The position numbers and the translations under genes were made by a program. A stretch of DNA of 64,000 nt from Ferruginibacter sp. (GTDB lineage: Bacteria > Bacteroidota > Bacteroidia > Chitinophagales > Chitinophagaceae). The stretch lies in assembly GCA_014379625.1 (NCBI GenBank), contig JACMLJ010000002.1, forward strand, positions 1 to 64,000, given 5' to 3'. Under the pieces are notes generated by a model. The model was not told the origin of the DNA. It saw nothing but the letters and a program-made list of their open reading frames with translations, and did not search any database. Of the stretch, positions 1 through 8,357 are shown piece after piece (position 1 is the first letter of the stretch; each line of letters starts with the position of its first letter).

Positions 1-126
1 GAATAACAAATGATTCATAAAAGGATTAACATCTTCTGAAATCAGTTTGGCTACTACACCCCAGATACCCCAGAAAAGACCGGCTGTAACGGCATATACA
101 AACCAAAGGTTATTTTTTAAATTCAT
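1..126 (-). CDS. DMT/EamA-type membrane transporter, N-terminal part (cut by window edge)
   Basis: Only the first 42 residues are inside the window. They read as a charged N-terminus followed by a Gly/Trp-rich membrane segment (WFVYAVTAGLFWGIWGVVAK), the usual first helix of drug/metabolite-superfamily (EamA or sugar-permease type) transporters. The ATG overlaps the TGA of the upstream ROK kinase gene by four bases (ATGA), so the two are probably translationally coupled. A sugar transporter next to a sugar kinase would fit, but substrate and exact family cannot be read from so short a piece. Confidence 0.6.
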   Translation of the reverse strand, partial: MNLKNNLWFVYAVTAGLFWGIWGVVAKLISEDVNPFMNHLLF

Positions 127-1058
127 TCGTTGTCTATTGTTATATCCTGTGATAATTGAAATAATGCAGCACTGCCAAGCATTCCCGCAAGTTCTTCCAA
201 TTCCGAAACCGCTAACTGAAAGCTATAGTTTGGATAGGGCGACAGGTAGGCATCTCCTTTAATTCTTTCAATATAAGGCGCCAACCCCTTTGCGATGCCA
301 CCCCCCAACACAACCATATCCGGCGCAAACAGGTTAATATAATTATGAATGGCGGTATGAAGGTATTCTATAATTTGCGCCACTGCATTACGGGCATCAT
401 AATTACCTTTTGAAGCTGCTTCAAAAACCGCTTCGGCGGAAAGCAGTTCTTGTAAATTGTCTGTATTTCGGGCGATATTTAAAATACCTGCAGATGACAC
501 GAGCGCTTCGAGGCAGCCGGTCTTTCCGCAATAGCAGCGTTCACCGGTATCCGTTATTTTGATATGCCCGCCCATGTGCTGCAATGGCAATGGTTCTGTA
601 AAACAGCCATTCACTACAAAACCAAATCCTACGCCCGTGCCCAATGTTAATGTCAATACTCTTTTATAACCTTTTCCTTTTCCATACAAAGCTTCGCCCA
701 GGCCTACCACCCTGGCATCATTATCAATAAAACAGGGCAAAGAAAATTCTTTTTCAATGATCCTTTTTACCGGGTAGTTTTCCATGAATTCAAGAAAACC
801 ATAGGTGGTGATTACTTCACCATCTTCGCCGGTAAACCCGGGAATACCCATTCCAATACCTGCTATACTATTTCCTTTTTCTGCGGCCAGTTCACGGAAC
901 TGGTCAATGACAACACCTATTTGCTGAATAAAAACGGTTGCGTATTTTTTTTCTGTGGGTTGTACGATGCTGTGAATTACCTCGCCGGTTGCTATATTTA
1001 CCAGGCCTGATTTAGTGCGTGTGCCACCTATATCAACTCCTATCACGAGGTTATTCAT
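123..1058 (-). CDS. ROK-family sugar kinase (glucokinase-like)
   Basis: A 311-residue cytoplasmic kinase expected to phosphorylate glucose or a related hexose released by the glycosidases of the same operon. The N-terminal phosphate-binding motif GVDIGGTRTK (residues 7-16), the catalytic Asp in FIDNDARVVG, the LGTGVGFG segment, and the ROK zinc site (His in HMGGHIK, then CYCGKTGCLE) are all present, and the length is normal. It ends in a 4-bp overlap with the transporter gene and lies 147 bp downstream of the GH36-like gene; a REP-like palindrome occupies that gap. ROK proteins also include repressors, but there is no N-terminal DNA-binding domain here. Sugar specificity is inferred only. Confidence 0.88.
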   Translation of the reverse strand: MNNLVIGVDIGGTRTKSGLVNIATGEVIHSIVQPTEKKYATVFIQQIGVVIDQFRELAAEKGNSIAGIGMGIPGFTGEDGEVITTYGFLEFMENYPVKRIIEKEFSLPCFIDNDARVVGLGEALYGKGKGYKRVLTLTLGTGVGFGFVVNGCFTEPLPLQHMGGHIKITDTGERCYCGKTGCLEALVSSAGILNIARNTDNLQELLSAEAVFEAASKGNYDARNAVAQIIEYLHTAIHNYINLFAPDMVVLGGGIAKGLAPYIERIKGDAYLSPYPNYSFQLAVSELEELAGMLGSAALFQLSQDITIDNE

Positions 1059-1103
1059 TATTTTAATTTGTTTTTTATGGTAGGATGGGGTTTGCGCATA
1101 TCA

Positions 1104-1160
1104 GTTGTATTTCGTCCTTTCTTGTACGATGGGCTATTGTATTTCGCCCTTTCAGGGCTT
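1104..1160 (-). repeat. REP-like palindromic repeat between GH36-like and ROK genes
   Basis: Read on the minus strand, a hairpin GCCCTGAAAGGGC (1158-1146) is followed by GAAATACAATAGCCC and then a second degraded unit (GAAAGGACGAAATACAA). The phrase GAAATACAA therefore occurs twice about 32 bp apart. This resembles the short GCCCTGAAAGGGC repeats scattered in many Bacteroidota genomes, thought to be mobilised by TnpA-REP/IS200-type enzymes. No transposase is present in the window. It may stabilise or punctuate the operon mRNA. Confidence 0.5.
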
Positions 1161-1205
1161 TCCTTTAAACGTTTGAGAGCGATGATTTTTTAAGTGTTGT
1201 TTTAA

Positions 1206-3293
1206 TCAAAGTATCGTGTACTCATATAAAGCGAATGCTTTTTGCTTGGTTATCTCCAATTGTATACTGCCTTCCTGATCAGTAATAGTATTAAAACTCT
1301 TTCCTTCCCCGGCGATTAATCTGAGTTTGATTTTTTTGTTGTGGGGCAAATTGGTTTTGACTAATTTTTTTTGGTTTGCATTATTTTCCCTGAATATTAG
1401 CAGGTAACCCTTATCGTTGCGGATGGATTGAAAACCGGTCCAGTTAAAACCATTGGGTTCATCACCTACTGGAAATATTTCTCCCTCGTGCAGTTGTGAG
1501 CGTATTGTTTTGTATTTGCCGATTAGTTTTGTTGTGCTGATTGCTTCAGCCGGTAAGCCCGACACTTCAAACCAGGCCAGGGGCTGTGCTACCATTGTTA
1601 TGGCAAAGAGATAATCGAAAGAATAATTGACAGGTGACAATATATCACCGGCAGGGTATTTTGCAGCATTTCTCCATTTGTTCAAAAATTCTATCTGCAA
1701 CCGTTGAGCGGGTATGTATTTCGACAACTGCCACAAATTGCGCAAGGTATAGTGGGGATAATAATTGCCCCAGTCGGTGTAGCGGTTTTCTAAAAAAAGA
1801 TTACCGTAAGTATGCATAAAATGATAGCCAAAACGCCTGCCTGCCGTAACGTCTAAATTGAATACGGCTTCGTTGTGTGTAGCCATCATTACTTTATCCA
1901 GGAATTGCCTGAAATTTATTTCCCCCTTTTTATCGGTTACCTGCACCCCGTCAATTTTCCACATGCTTACCCCGTATCTTTTATATTGCGCAATCAATAC
2001 ATCCGCATCTTTTTCCCAATTTGCAAAACTGCTGTCGGTGCTGGGATTGAACCACAACGTAATTTGAATGCCCTTCTTTTTTGCAGCCGCTAATATTTTC
2101 TCCAGCCCACCCGGAAACTTCAAACTATCCACCTGCCAGTAACGGGGATTTCGCCAGATATTGGTGAGGCTGCCACCCAACGCAGAGTTACTGCTTATGC
2201 CAACCTGCCAGCCATCATCTATTTGCAGGTGGGTGATGCCCAGCTTAGCCGCCGCATCAATTTCCTGCAATATAAATTCTTCTTTGATCCGGCTGTCCCT
2301 GTTCCTGTCGCCCCAGGTATTGGCGACAATCATCGCATCCCTGTCTTCTTTATAAACCCGCTGGAGGCGCTGGTAATTTCGCAGGGATGCAAGCAATCCC
2401 ATATCACCCTTACTTTCATTAACACCAACTACCACGCTATAGCCTTTTGCCCAAATGCTATCTGATAAATCCCCCGGGGAAATACCCAGTCCGGCTACTT
2501 TTACGGCTCCCCATTTCACAGTAAAATCAAATCCCTGGTAGTACAATTGTATGTTGGAAGTGGGCGCTTCTTTTAAAATAAAAAAACCGGCATTAGTGAG
2601 TTTATCGCCGGCTAAAAGCAGGTTGCCCCGCATCCGGTTATCCTGGCGGTAGATCAGTCTTGGATTTTCCTGCACCAGGTTATTGTTGTAATCAGTTGCG
2701 TCAAAAAACTCAACCGATCTTACCTGCCAGTGATTGCCACTGACCGTTATTTTGTCAGTGATCATTGTTCTTCCTTCAACAGCCGATTTTGAGTTTTCGT
2801 CTTCAATATTCTTCAGGTTGTCGGCGGTTGAGAAAACATTGCCCCAGTCCCCCGCTTTTCCGCGCATATAATAATCACAGGCAATGGCCGGGCAATCAGC
2901 ATATATTTTGAATATTCTTTTTAATTCAATACCGCCGGTGTGTATAATTACCTCTGCTGCCAGGTACGCATAACTGCTGCTGTTGGAGGCAACCTCGTAA
3001 ACCCGGAAGAAAGCCTTTTCCGCTTTCCCTTTTAGTCCCGGGATGGCAACATCGGGCTTGCCGGTTTCGGCCGCCCCGCTTATTGTCTGCTTATTTATTT
3101 TATTAAGAATACTCAGGCTCTGCAATTCGCCACCATTCCAAAGAAAACATCTTTTTATTTTGCTGTTTTCAAGTGTAAGGGTATCGTTTACCAGCACAGC
3201 TTTGCACTGTGACAATTGCCCCCGGGTAACTGTTGGAAAAATTAAAACGAATAAAAAAAACTGCAGAAAGTATTTTGGATGTTTACAGCTCAT
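1206..3293 (-). CDS. Secreted GH36-like (clan GH-D) alpha-galactosidase-type glycosidase
   Basis: A 695-residue protein with an N-terminal signal peptide (hydrophobic stretch at residues 8-22, cleavage near TRG-QLS), an N-terminal beta-sandwich, a (beta/alpha)8 barrel and a C-terminal beta domain. The barrel carries ITHLQIDDGW (about 353-362), ITLWFNP (about 411) and SMWKIDG (about 444-449); by clan GH-D logic Asp448 would be the nucleophile. ENRYTDW (about 502-508) is a candidate acid/base region. It starts 3 bp after the DUF1080/TIM gene stop, so the two are co-transcribed. The family also contains alpha-N-acetylgalactosaminidases and raffinose-type transferases, so the exact substrate is open. 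Confidence 0.72.
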   Translation of the reverse strand: MSCKHPKYFLQFFLFVLIFPTVTRGQLSQCKAVLVNDTLTLENSKIKRCFLWNGGELQSLSILNKINKQTISGAAETGKPDVAIPGLKGKAEKAFFRVYEVASNSSSYAYLAAEVIIHTGGIELKRIFKIYADCPAIACDYYMRGKAGDWGNVFSTADNLKNIEDENSKSAVEGRTMITDKITVSGNHWQVRSVEFFDATDYNNNLVQENPRLIYRQDNRMRGNLLLAGDKLTNAGFFILKEAPTSNIQLYYQGFDFTVKWGAVKVAGLGISPGDLSDSIWAKGYSVVVGVNESKGDMGLLASLRNYQRLQRVYKEDRDAMIVANTWGDRNRDSRIKEEFILQEIDAAAKLGITHLQIDDGWQVGISSNSALGGSLTNIWRNPRYWQVDSLKFPGGLEKILAAAKKKGIQITLWFNPSTDSSFANWEKDADVLIAQYKRYGVSMWKIDGVQVTDKKGEINFRQFLDKVMMATHNEAVFNLDVTAGRRFGYHFMHTYGNLFLENRYTDWGNYYPHYTLRNLWQLSKYIPAQRLQIEFLNKWRNAAKYPAGDILSPVNYSFDYLFAITMVAQPLAWFEVSGLPAEAISTTKLIGKYKTIRSQLHEGEIFPVGDEPNGFNWTGFQSIRNDKGYLLIFRENNANQKKLVKTNLPHNKKIKLRLIAGEGKSFNTITDQEGSIQLEITKQKAFALYEYTIL

Positions 3294-3296
3294 TAA

Positions 3297-4847
3297 TTAT
3301 AATTGTTTTAAAAAGGACAAACTTATTGGCACCTGTAAATGCACATCATTGCTTTCATCTTCAATATAATAATACTGAATGGCTGATTTTTGAGCAGCCT
3401 TAATAACCGCCGGGATGTTTATCTGGCCGGAACCAAGGGCTACATCATTTTCAATGGGTGTGCCACCGGAAAAATCACCCACAATCCCTTTACGCAGATC
3501 TTTTACGTGCATCAGTTTAAATCGGCTGCCATATTTTTTCAATAACTCAACGGGGTCTTTACCGGGGTGCGCCACCCATAAAATATCCATCTCAAAACTC
3601 ACGTATTCAGGTTTAGTGTTAGCTATGATGTAGTCAAAATAAGTTCCATCTTCATGAGGTTGAAACTCGTACCCATGATTGTGGTAACAAAAGGTTAAGC
3701 CGTATTCTTCTTTTAGTATTTTACCCGCCCTGTTAAAATCCTCTACAGCTTTTTTTGCGGTTTCTATTGTGAAATGGCCTTTATCATGAGGTATCCAGGC
3801 CACCCTTACAAAAGATGCACCCAATGCTTTTGCATTTTCAGCTACTTCCTTTGTTTTATTTACAAGGTCGGGATAACCGGTTCCAAAAGAAGTGCAGTTC
3901 ATTCCCCTTGCATCCAGCATTTGTTTTATTTCAGTTGCTTTTTTACCAAACAGGTTCGAAAATTCAATATTAGTCAGGCCCATTGCTTTAACGGTGTCGA
4001 GAGTGGCAGAAAGGTTTTTTGAAAAACTATTTCTAAAAGTGTAAGAAACCACGCCGATTTTGCCATTCAATGTATTGGGGGAGATGGTGGTATTCATGAC
4101 CGGAGCTGTTCTTATTTTAATATTTTTAAAAAATACTTTATTGCCATGGTCCTGTAATAATATCCTGCCCTTTTCAATTAAACCGAAATTGGGGATGTCT
4201 TTATATTTACTGCCTGCTATTAATTGTTTAAACGCTTCACTTCCCCTTTCGTATTGTACTACTTTTATTCCGTTCAGCCAATGCTCTACATGGTTGCCAT
4301 TTGAAACGATCCTGGCCGTGTTCCATTCGCCGATTGGTTTTGCGGGTTTGCTGCTGATGGCAGGGATCAGATCGTACAAAGAGGCCAGCGTACGGTTCCC
4401 ATTTTTACCCAGTTTAGCATCGGGATGCCTTGCATCGTCCAATGCCTGGAACTCCAAACCAAAGGCAGAACGCGGGCTTGCCGGTGTAGCCTGCTGCGCC
4501 GCCACAAAATATTTAATGCCGCTATTGGCTCCTTCGGTTAACTTAAAATCAACCGATAATTCAAAATCAGCATATTCTTTGAGTGTTACAATATCGCCGC
4601 CATTGGTAGATTCGGCCCCGTCTGATGGCTCCACCATCAACAGCCCTTCTTCGATCTTCCAGCCTTTTTCAGGAAATTTATCTTTAAAAGCACCCTTCCA
4701 GCCAGTGGTTGTTTTACCGTCAAACAAAAGCTGCCAGCCTTCTTTTTTTTCTTTTTTAGAAAGTTGATTGTCCTGGGCCTGTACATTTACATTAAGCATA
4801 ATAAAACTTATGCCAATAATGAGACTGATTATTTTACTGTTTTTCAT
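3297..4847 (-). CDS. Secreted fusion of DUF1080 (3-keto-glycoside hydrolase-like) and xylose-isomerase-like TIM barrel
   Basis: A 516-residue two-domain protein behind a signal peptide (residues 1-24, ending VQAQ). Residues about 35-245 are a DUF1080 concanavalin-like domain ([16 protein letters not shown] at the start, [21 protein letters not shown] later). Residues about 258-516 are a sugar-phosphate-isomerase/epimerase TIM barrel with metal-site segments [25 protein letters not shown] and YYIEDE. DUF1080 is now described as a 3-keto-disaccharide hydrolase family, and TIM-barrel isomerase-like proteins work next to it in alternative, oxidation-based glycan breakdown. Having both on one chain suggests consecutive steps on one substrate; that is inference. 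It lies between GH3 and GH36-like genes in the same operon. Confidence 0.82.
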   Translation of the reverse strand: MKNSKIISLIIGISFIMLNVNVQAQDNQLSKKEKKEGWQLLFDGKTTTGWKGAFKDKFPEKGWKIEEGLLMVEPSDGAESTNGGDIVTLKEYADFELSVDFKLTEGANSGIKYFVAAQQATPASPRSAFGLEFQALDDARHPDAKLGKNGNRTLASLYDLIPAISSKPAKPIGEWNTARIVSNGNHVEHWLNGIKVVQYERGSEAFKQLIAGSKYKDIPNFGLIEKGRILLQDHGNKVFFKNIKIRTAPVMNTTISPNTLNGKIGVVSYTFRNSFSKNLSATLDTVKAMGLTNIEFSNLFGKKATEIKQMLDARGMNCTSFGTGYPDLVNKTKEVAENAKALGASFVRVAWIPHDKGHFTIETAKKAVEDFNRAGKILKEEYGLTFCYHNHGYEFQPHEDGTYFDYIIANTKPEYVSFEMDILWVAHPGKDPVELLKKYGSRFKLMHVKDLRKGIVGDFSGGTPIENDVALGSGQINIPAVIKAAQKSAIQYYYIEDESNDVHLQVPISLSFLKQL

Positions 4848-4928
4848 TGATCAAATTTTTATAGTTTTTTATTTTTAAGATGCCCGCATAAATGAACATG
4901 TGTAATTTGTATTCTTTGTTTCCCTGCT

Positions 4929-7634
4929 TTATTTTACCGTCACTTTATTTCCCGTCAGTTCAATTATTTTTTTGACCGTATGCTTTCCAGGCTGTCCTCC
5001 GCCGATGCTAATCTCAAACTGGCTGGCTTCCACCACTTCCTGCCCGTTATTATCGATCACTGAAAAATCTTCCGGCATTAATGCGAAATGGACTGTTTTC
5101 TTTTCCCCTTTTTTCAGTGCAATCCTTTTAAATCCTTTTAAAGTATGAAGCGGCACCGCAACAGAAGCCTTGTTGTTTTTTACATACAACTGAACTACTT
5201 CTTCGCCATCTGTTTTGCCGGTATTTGTTACATCCACCGACAATGAAAAAGTTTCACCTGTGCTATGCACTTCTTTTAATATCAAATTAGCATATGCAAA
5301 CGTAGTATAACTCAATCCATACCCAAAACCATACAAGGCGTTTCCTTCAAAAAACCGATAGGTCCTCCCCTTCATGTCGTAATTTTCAAACGCCGGAATA
5401 TCGTTTTCCGATCTGTAAAAAGTTACCGGCAGTTTGCCGCCGGGATTATAATCTCCAAATAACACATCGGCAATGGCGGTACCGGCCTCCTGTCCGCCAT
5501 ACCAGGATTCAATAATTGCCGGCAGGTTCTCCTGTTCCCAGTTAATGGCAACGGCGCTTCCGTTTACCATCACCAGTATTACAGGTTTACCCAGGGCAGT
5601 TATTTCTTTTATCAATGATTCCTGCACCTCCGGTAGTTGCAGTTTTGTACGGTCGCCGCCGCTAAAGCCGTCAATTTTTATTTTCATTTCCTCCCCTTCT
5701 ATGCGGGGCGAAAGTCCCATACACATTACAATAACATCTGCCTGCCTCGCTATGCGCAGTGCCTCCTTTTTATACGAAATATTGGGTAGCTCCCAGTTAA
5801 AGCTAATTATCGGACTGCTGCCATAGCTGGCATATTTGATTGATATTTTATACAATTTGTTTTTCGCAAATATCACCGGAGCATATTTGTGTTCGGCATG
5901 GTGCTCACTCCTGAAATTCAATACCTGCCTGTCATCTACCGATAATTCAAATTGGTTACTGCCATAAATATCCAATACAAAACTACCTGCTGCGGGCGCT
6001 TTTAAATAGCCGGTCCAGGTAACACTAAAATTGCCTTCATCCATTGTGGCGGCAGGAGCTTTCCCTATCCAGTTAAAATTGATTTGTTTATCAACACGAC
6101 TGATTACACTGCTGCCTTTAAAATTACTATTGTTGAAATAGACGGCTTTTAAACCCTGCTTTGTGGCAGTTGCATCGGTAAATAAATAGTTAGCAGGAAT
6201 TAAATCCACGGCTGGTAAACCTTCTGCAAGTGCGGATCCCCTGGCATACAGCAATTTTGTGCCGGGCAGCTTTTTTTTGATGGCTTCCAAAGGGGTTACC
6301 ACATGAGACGGATAACCATGATAATTGGCCAGCATCACTTCTTCATCATTTGCGTTGGGCCCTATTACCGCGAGTGTTTTAATGGATTTCCGGATCGGCA
6401 GTGTATTGTTTTCGTTTTTTAGTAACACGATTGATTTTCTTGCTGCCTGCAATGCTAATATTTTATGCGCTTCACTTTCCACCACGCTGTACGGGATTTT
6501 TGTATAAGAAACGCTTGCTGCGTTATCAAAAAAACCAAGTTTAAAACGTGCGGTAAATAAACGCCTGATGGCCACATCCAGCTCTGCTTCCGTAACCAGC
6601 TTCTTTTCGATCGCTTTATCCAGGGCATTAAACACATCCCCGCATTCCAGGTCAACACCGGCTTTAATAGCCAGCGCCGAGGCTTCTTCAGGAGTAGTCA
6701 CCACTTCGTGCGTACCCTTTTTATAGATATCATCTACGGCGCCGCAGTCTGTTACAATATATCCTTTAAAACCCCACTGGTTACGTAAGAGTTGGGTTAA
6801 TAAAAAGTCGCTGCCACAACAGGGCTTTCCCCTGAAACTATTATAGGCGCACATCAAAGAATATACATCCGCTTCCTGTACCGATCTTTTAAATGCCGGC
6901 GTATATGTTTCAAATAAATCACGATCGCTCACTTCCGCATTAAACCGGTGCCTTGATTCTTCCGGTCCGCTATGTACTGCAAAGTGTTTTATTGTGGCGA
7001 TAGTTTTAAAGTATTTGGGATTATCACCCTGTAAACCACGGATAAATGAAGCAGCAATTTTTCCGGTTAAGTAGGGGTCTTCCCCATAGGTTTCCATCCC
7101 TCTTCCCCAACGCGGATCGCGAAAGATATTGATATTGGGTGTCCAGAAACTAAGCCCCTGGTAAATCCCTCTTTTATCATTTTTTGAAAACCGGTAGTAC
7201 TTTGCCCTGGCTTCATCAGCAATCGCATCGGCCACTTGTTTTATCAGGGCCGTATCCCAGGTTGCCGCCAAACCAATCGCCTGCGGAAATACCGTTGCCT
7301 TGCCCGCTCTTGCCACACCATGCAAACATTCGTTCCACCAGTTATAAGCCGGTATATCCAGGTCATTTGTTTTTATAGCCGTACCCCTGTATTGTAATAA
7401 TTTTATTTTCTGCAATAGGGATAATTTGCTTACCAGGTCATTTACCCGCTGTTCGGTGGATAAGGTTTCATCCAGGTAAACTTGTTTTGCCTGTGCAAAA
7501 ACCGGGGATGGGATGTGCAATAAAAATGCAGTCAGGAAATATAAAACGCAATCGCAGACACGTGCAATTATTTTTGATGTACTGGTGGGAATTATTGAAA
7601 ACGATGGAGCAGGCAATTGGAGAATTTTGTTCAT
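4929..7634 (-). CDS. Secreted GH3 beta-glycosidase with inserted PA14 domain
   Basis: Glycoside hydrolase family 3 enzyme cleaving terminal beta-glucosides or beta-xylosides from plant glycans. In order: signal peptide ending PVFAQA, GH3 N-terminal barrel with RDPRWGRGMETYGEDP and the nucleophile Asp in VTDCGAV (about residue 296), GH3 C-terminal alpha/beta domain, a PA14 insert (from about residue 485, YLKAPAAGSFVLDIYGSNQF), and a fibronectin-III-like tail ending VTVK. The frame stays open upstream to a GTG at 7745, but that extension contains the promoter box and palindrome at 7690-7721 and lacks a signal peptide; the ATG at 7634 (MNKILQLP) is preferred, with ATG 7649 as alternative. First gene of the carbohydrate operon. 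Confidence 0.88.
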   Translation of the reverse strand: MNKILQLPAPSFSIIPTSTSKIIARVCDCVLYFLTAFLLHIPSPVFAQAKQVYLDETLSTEQRVNDLVSKLSLLQKIKLLQYRGTAIKTNDLDIPAYNWWNECLHGVARAGKATVFPQAIGLAATWDTALIKQVADAIADEARAKYYRFSKNDKRGIYQGLSFWTPNINIFRDPRWGRGMETYGEDPYLTGKIAASFIRGLQGDNPKYFKTIATIKHFAVHSGPEESRHRFNAEVSDRDLFETYTPAFKRSVQEADVYSLMCAYNSFRGKPCCGSDFLLTQLLRNQWGFKGYIVTDCGAVDDIYKKGTHEVVTTPEEASALAIKAGVDLECGDVFNALDKAIEKKLVTEAELDVAIRRLFTARFKLGFFDNAASVSYTKIPYSVVESEAHKILALQAARKSIVLLKNENNTLPIRKSIKTLAVIGPNANDEEVMLANYHGYPSHVVTPLEAIKKKLPGTKLLYARGSALAEGLPAVDLIPANYLFTDATATKQGLKAVYFNNSNFKGSSVISRVDKQINFNWIGKAPAATMDEGNFSVTWTGYLKAPAAGSFVLDIYGSNQFELSVDDRQVLNFRSEHHAEHKYAPVIFAKNKLYKISIKYASYGSSPIISFNWELPNISYKKEALRIARQADVIVMCMGLSPRIEGEEMKIKIDGFSGGDRTKLQLPEVQESLIKEITALGKPVILVMVNGSAVAINWEQENLPAIIESWYGGQEAGTAIADVLFGDYNPGGKLPVTFYRSENDIPAFENYDMKGRTYRFFEGNALYGFGYGLSYTTFAYANLILKEVHSTGETFSLSVDVTNTGKTDGEEVVQLYVKNNKASVAVPLHTLKGFKRIALKKGEKKTVHFALMPEDFSVIDNNGQEVVEASQFEISIGGGQPGKHTVKKIIELTGNKVTVK

Positions 7635-7689
7635 ATAAAAGACAGGCATTGTTTGTAATAAATAAACACGCATTGTTTCCACACTAAAA

Positions 7690-7721
7690 TTGGTAAACCA
7701 ATTATTGGTTGCCCAAATATA
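7690..7721 (-). promoter_or_regulatory. Candidate promoter and operator of the carbohydrate operon
   Basis: On the minus strand TATATTTG (7721-7714) matches the Bacteroidota -7 consensus TAnnTTTG. It is followed at once by a perfect 15-bp palindrome AACCAATAATTGGTT (7710-7696) and a third half-site ACCAATT (7695-7689), giving three ATTGGT/ACCAAT half-sites over the expected transcription start. A repressor or activator could bind here; no regulator gene is adjacent. The -33 element is not evident. Confidence 0.45.
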
Positions 7722-7745
7722 CGCAGTAATTTCTTTTTGTACCAC

Positions 7746-8357
7746 ATTAAGATTTGCAATTTGACTATATCAGCATTTTTATTTGCGAATTTCTGCAAGT
7801 TTATTGAGGGCAGCGCCCTGCATTTGTTAATGTTGACAGTTTCCTAAAATGCCGCGGTAATGTTCACTTACTTCAGCACCGAATTTTTATTGTTCTCAAC
7901 CGGGCCGGATAATCCGCGTAAAGTAGCGCAGACCAACCTCAAAAATCGCATTTCCCGGATTGATCAGCCGGATTACTATGGCTTGCCTTATCGTAATTTT
8001 TGAAAATCGTCAATATATTTGATTCTCGTAATAATAAATAACCCGCCTGTTCGAAGCGGGGAAATACAGCCGTCTAAAAAATTACTCATTGATAGTTTGT
8101 GCTGACTTTTTCGGGCTTGCAACCCTGTTCCAAATATAGTCACTATTCATTTATGTTAAATTATTATTCAATAATAAAATATATATTTTACTTGATCATT
8201 CACAGCAGCCCTCTATCATCTTGGCTTGAGTATCCATTTTGTTCCGTCCTGACTGCTTCATGACCAACGAACGGCCACCGGAACTTACGCTGATTGTCCC
8301 CCCTGTCTTTTCAACATTGACTTGTCTGCGATGAATTTTCCGGGTGAAAGTTTCTCT
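7746..8357. other. Intergenic stretch, no gene recognised
   Basis: About 610 bases upstream of the GH3 operon and downstream of the PaaK-like gene. It holds a small hairpin (CCCGC 8042-8046 with GCGGG 8056-8060) and the coding relic described at 8253-8348. Short open stretches on both strands were translated and none was recognisable. Confidence 0.5.
8253..8348 (+). pseudogene. Short coding relic (copy 1 of a NIDLS-NFPGE fragment)
   Basis: Between an in-frame stop at 8250 and the 3' end of the PaaK-like gene, the plus strand reads a fragment containing CLFNIDLSAMNFPGE. A second fragment at 27122-27265 encodes CLVNIDLSGINFPGE. Over the 36 bases 8313-8348 the copies differ at 7 positions, of which 5 are synonymous, as expected of formerly coding paralogues. 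No start codon or family could be assigned, and downstream the frame runs into antisense of the ligase gene. Confidence 0.35.

Noticed and set aside
1634-4767. Long open frames on the plus strand across the glycosidase genes (for example 4060-4767)
   Set aside because: They are antisense shadows of well-supported minus-strand genes and show no protein features.
7635-7745. Longer GH3 N-terminus from GTG 7745
   Set aside because: This stretch carries the promoter box and palindrome, and the signal peptide lies only after the later ATG.
8042-8060. CCCGC...GCGGG hairpin with TTCGAA loop as a tRNA arm or terminator
   Set aside because: No acceptor or anticodon stems around it and no T run after it.
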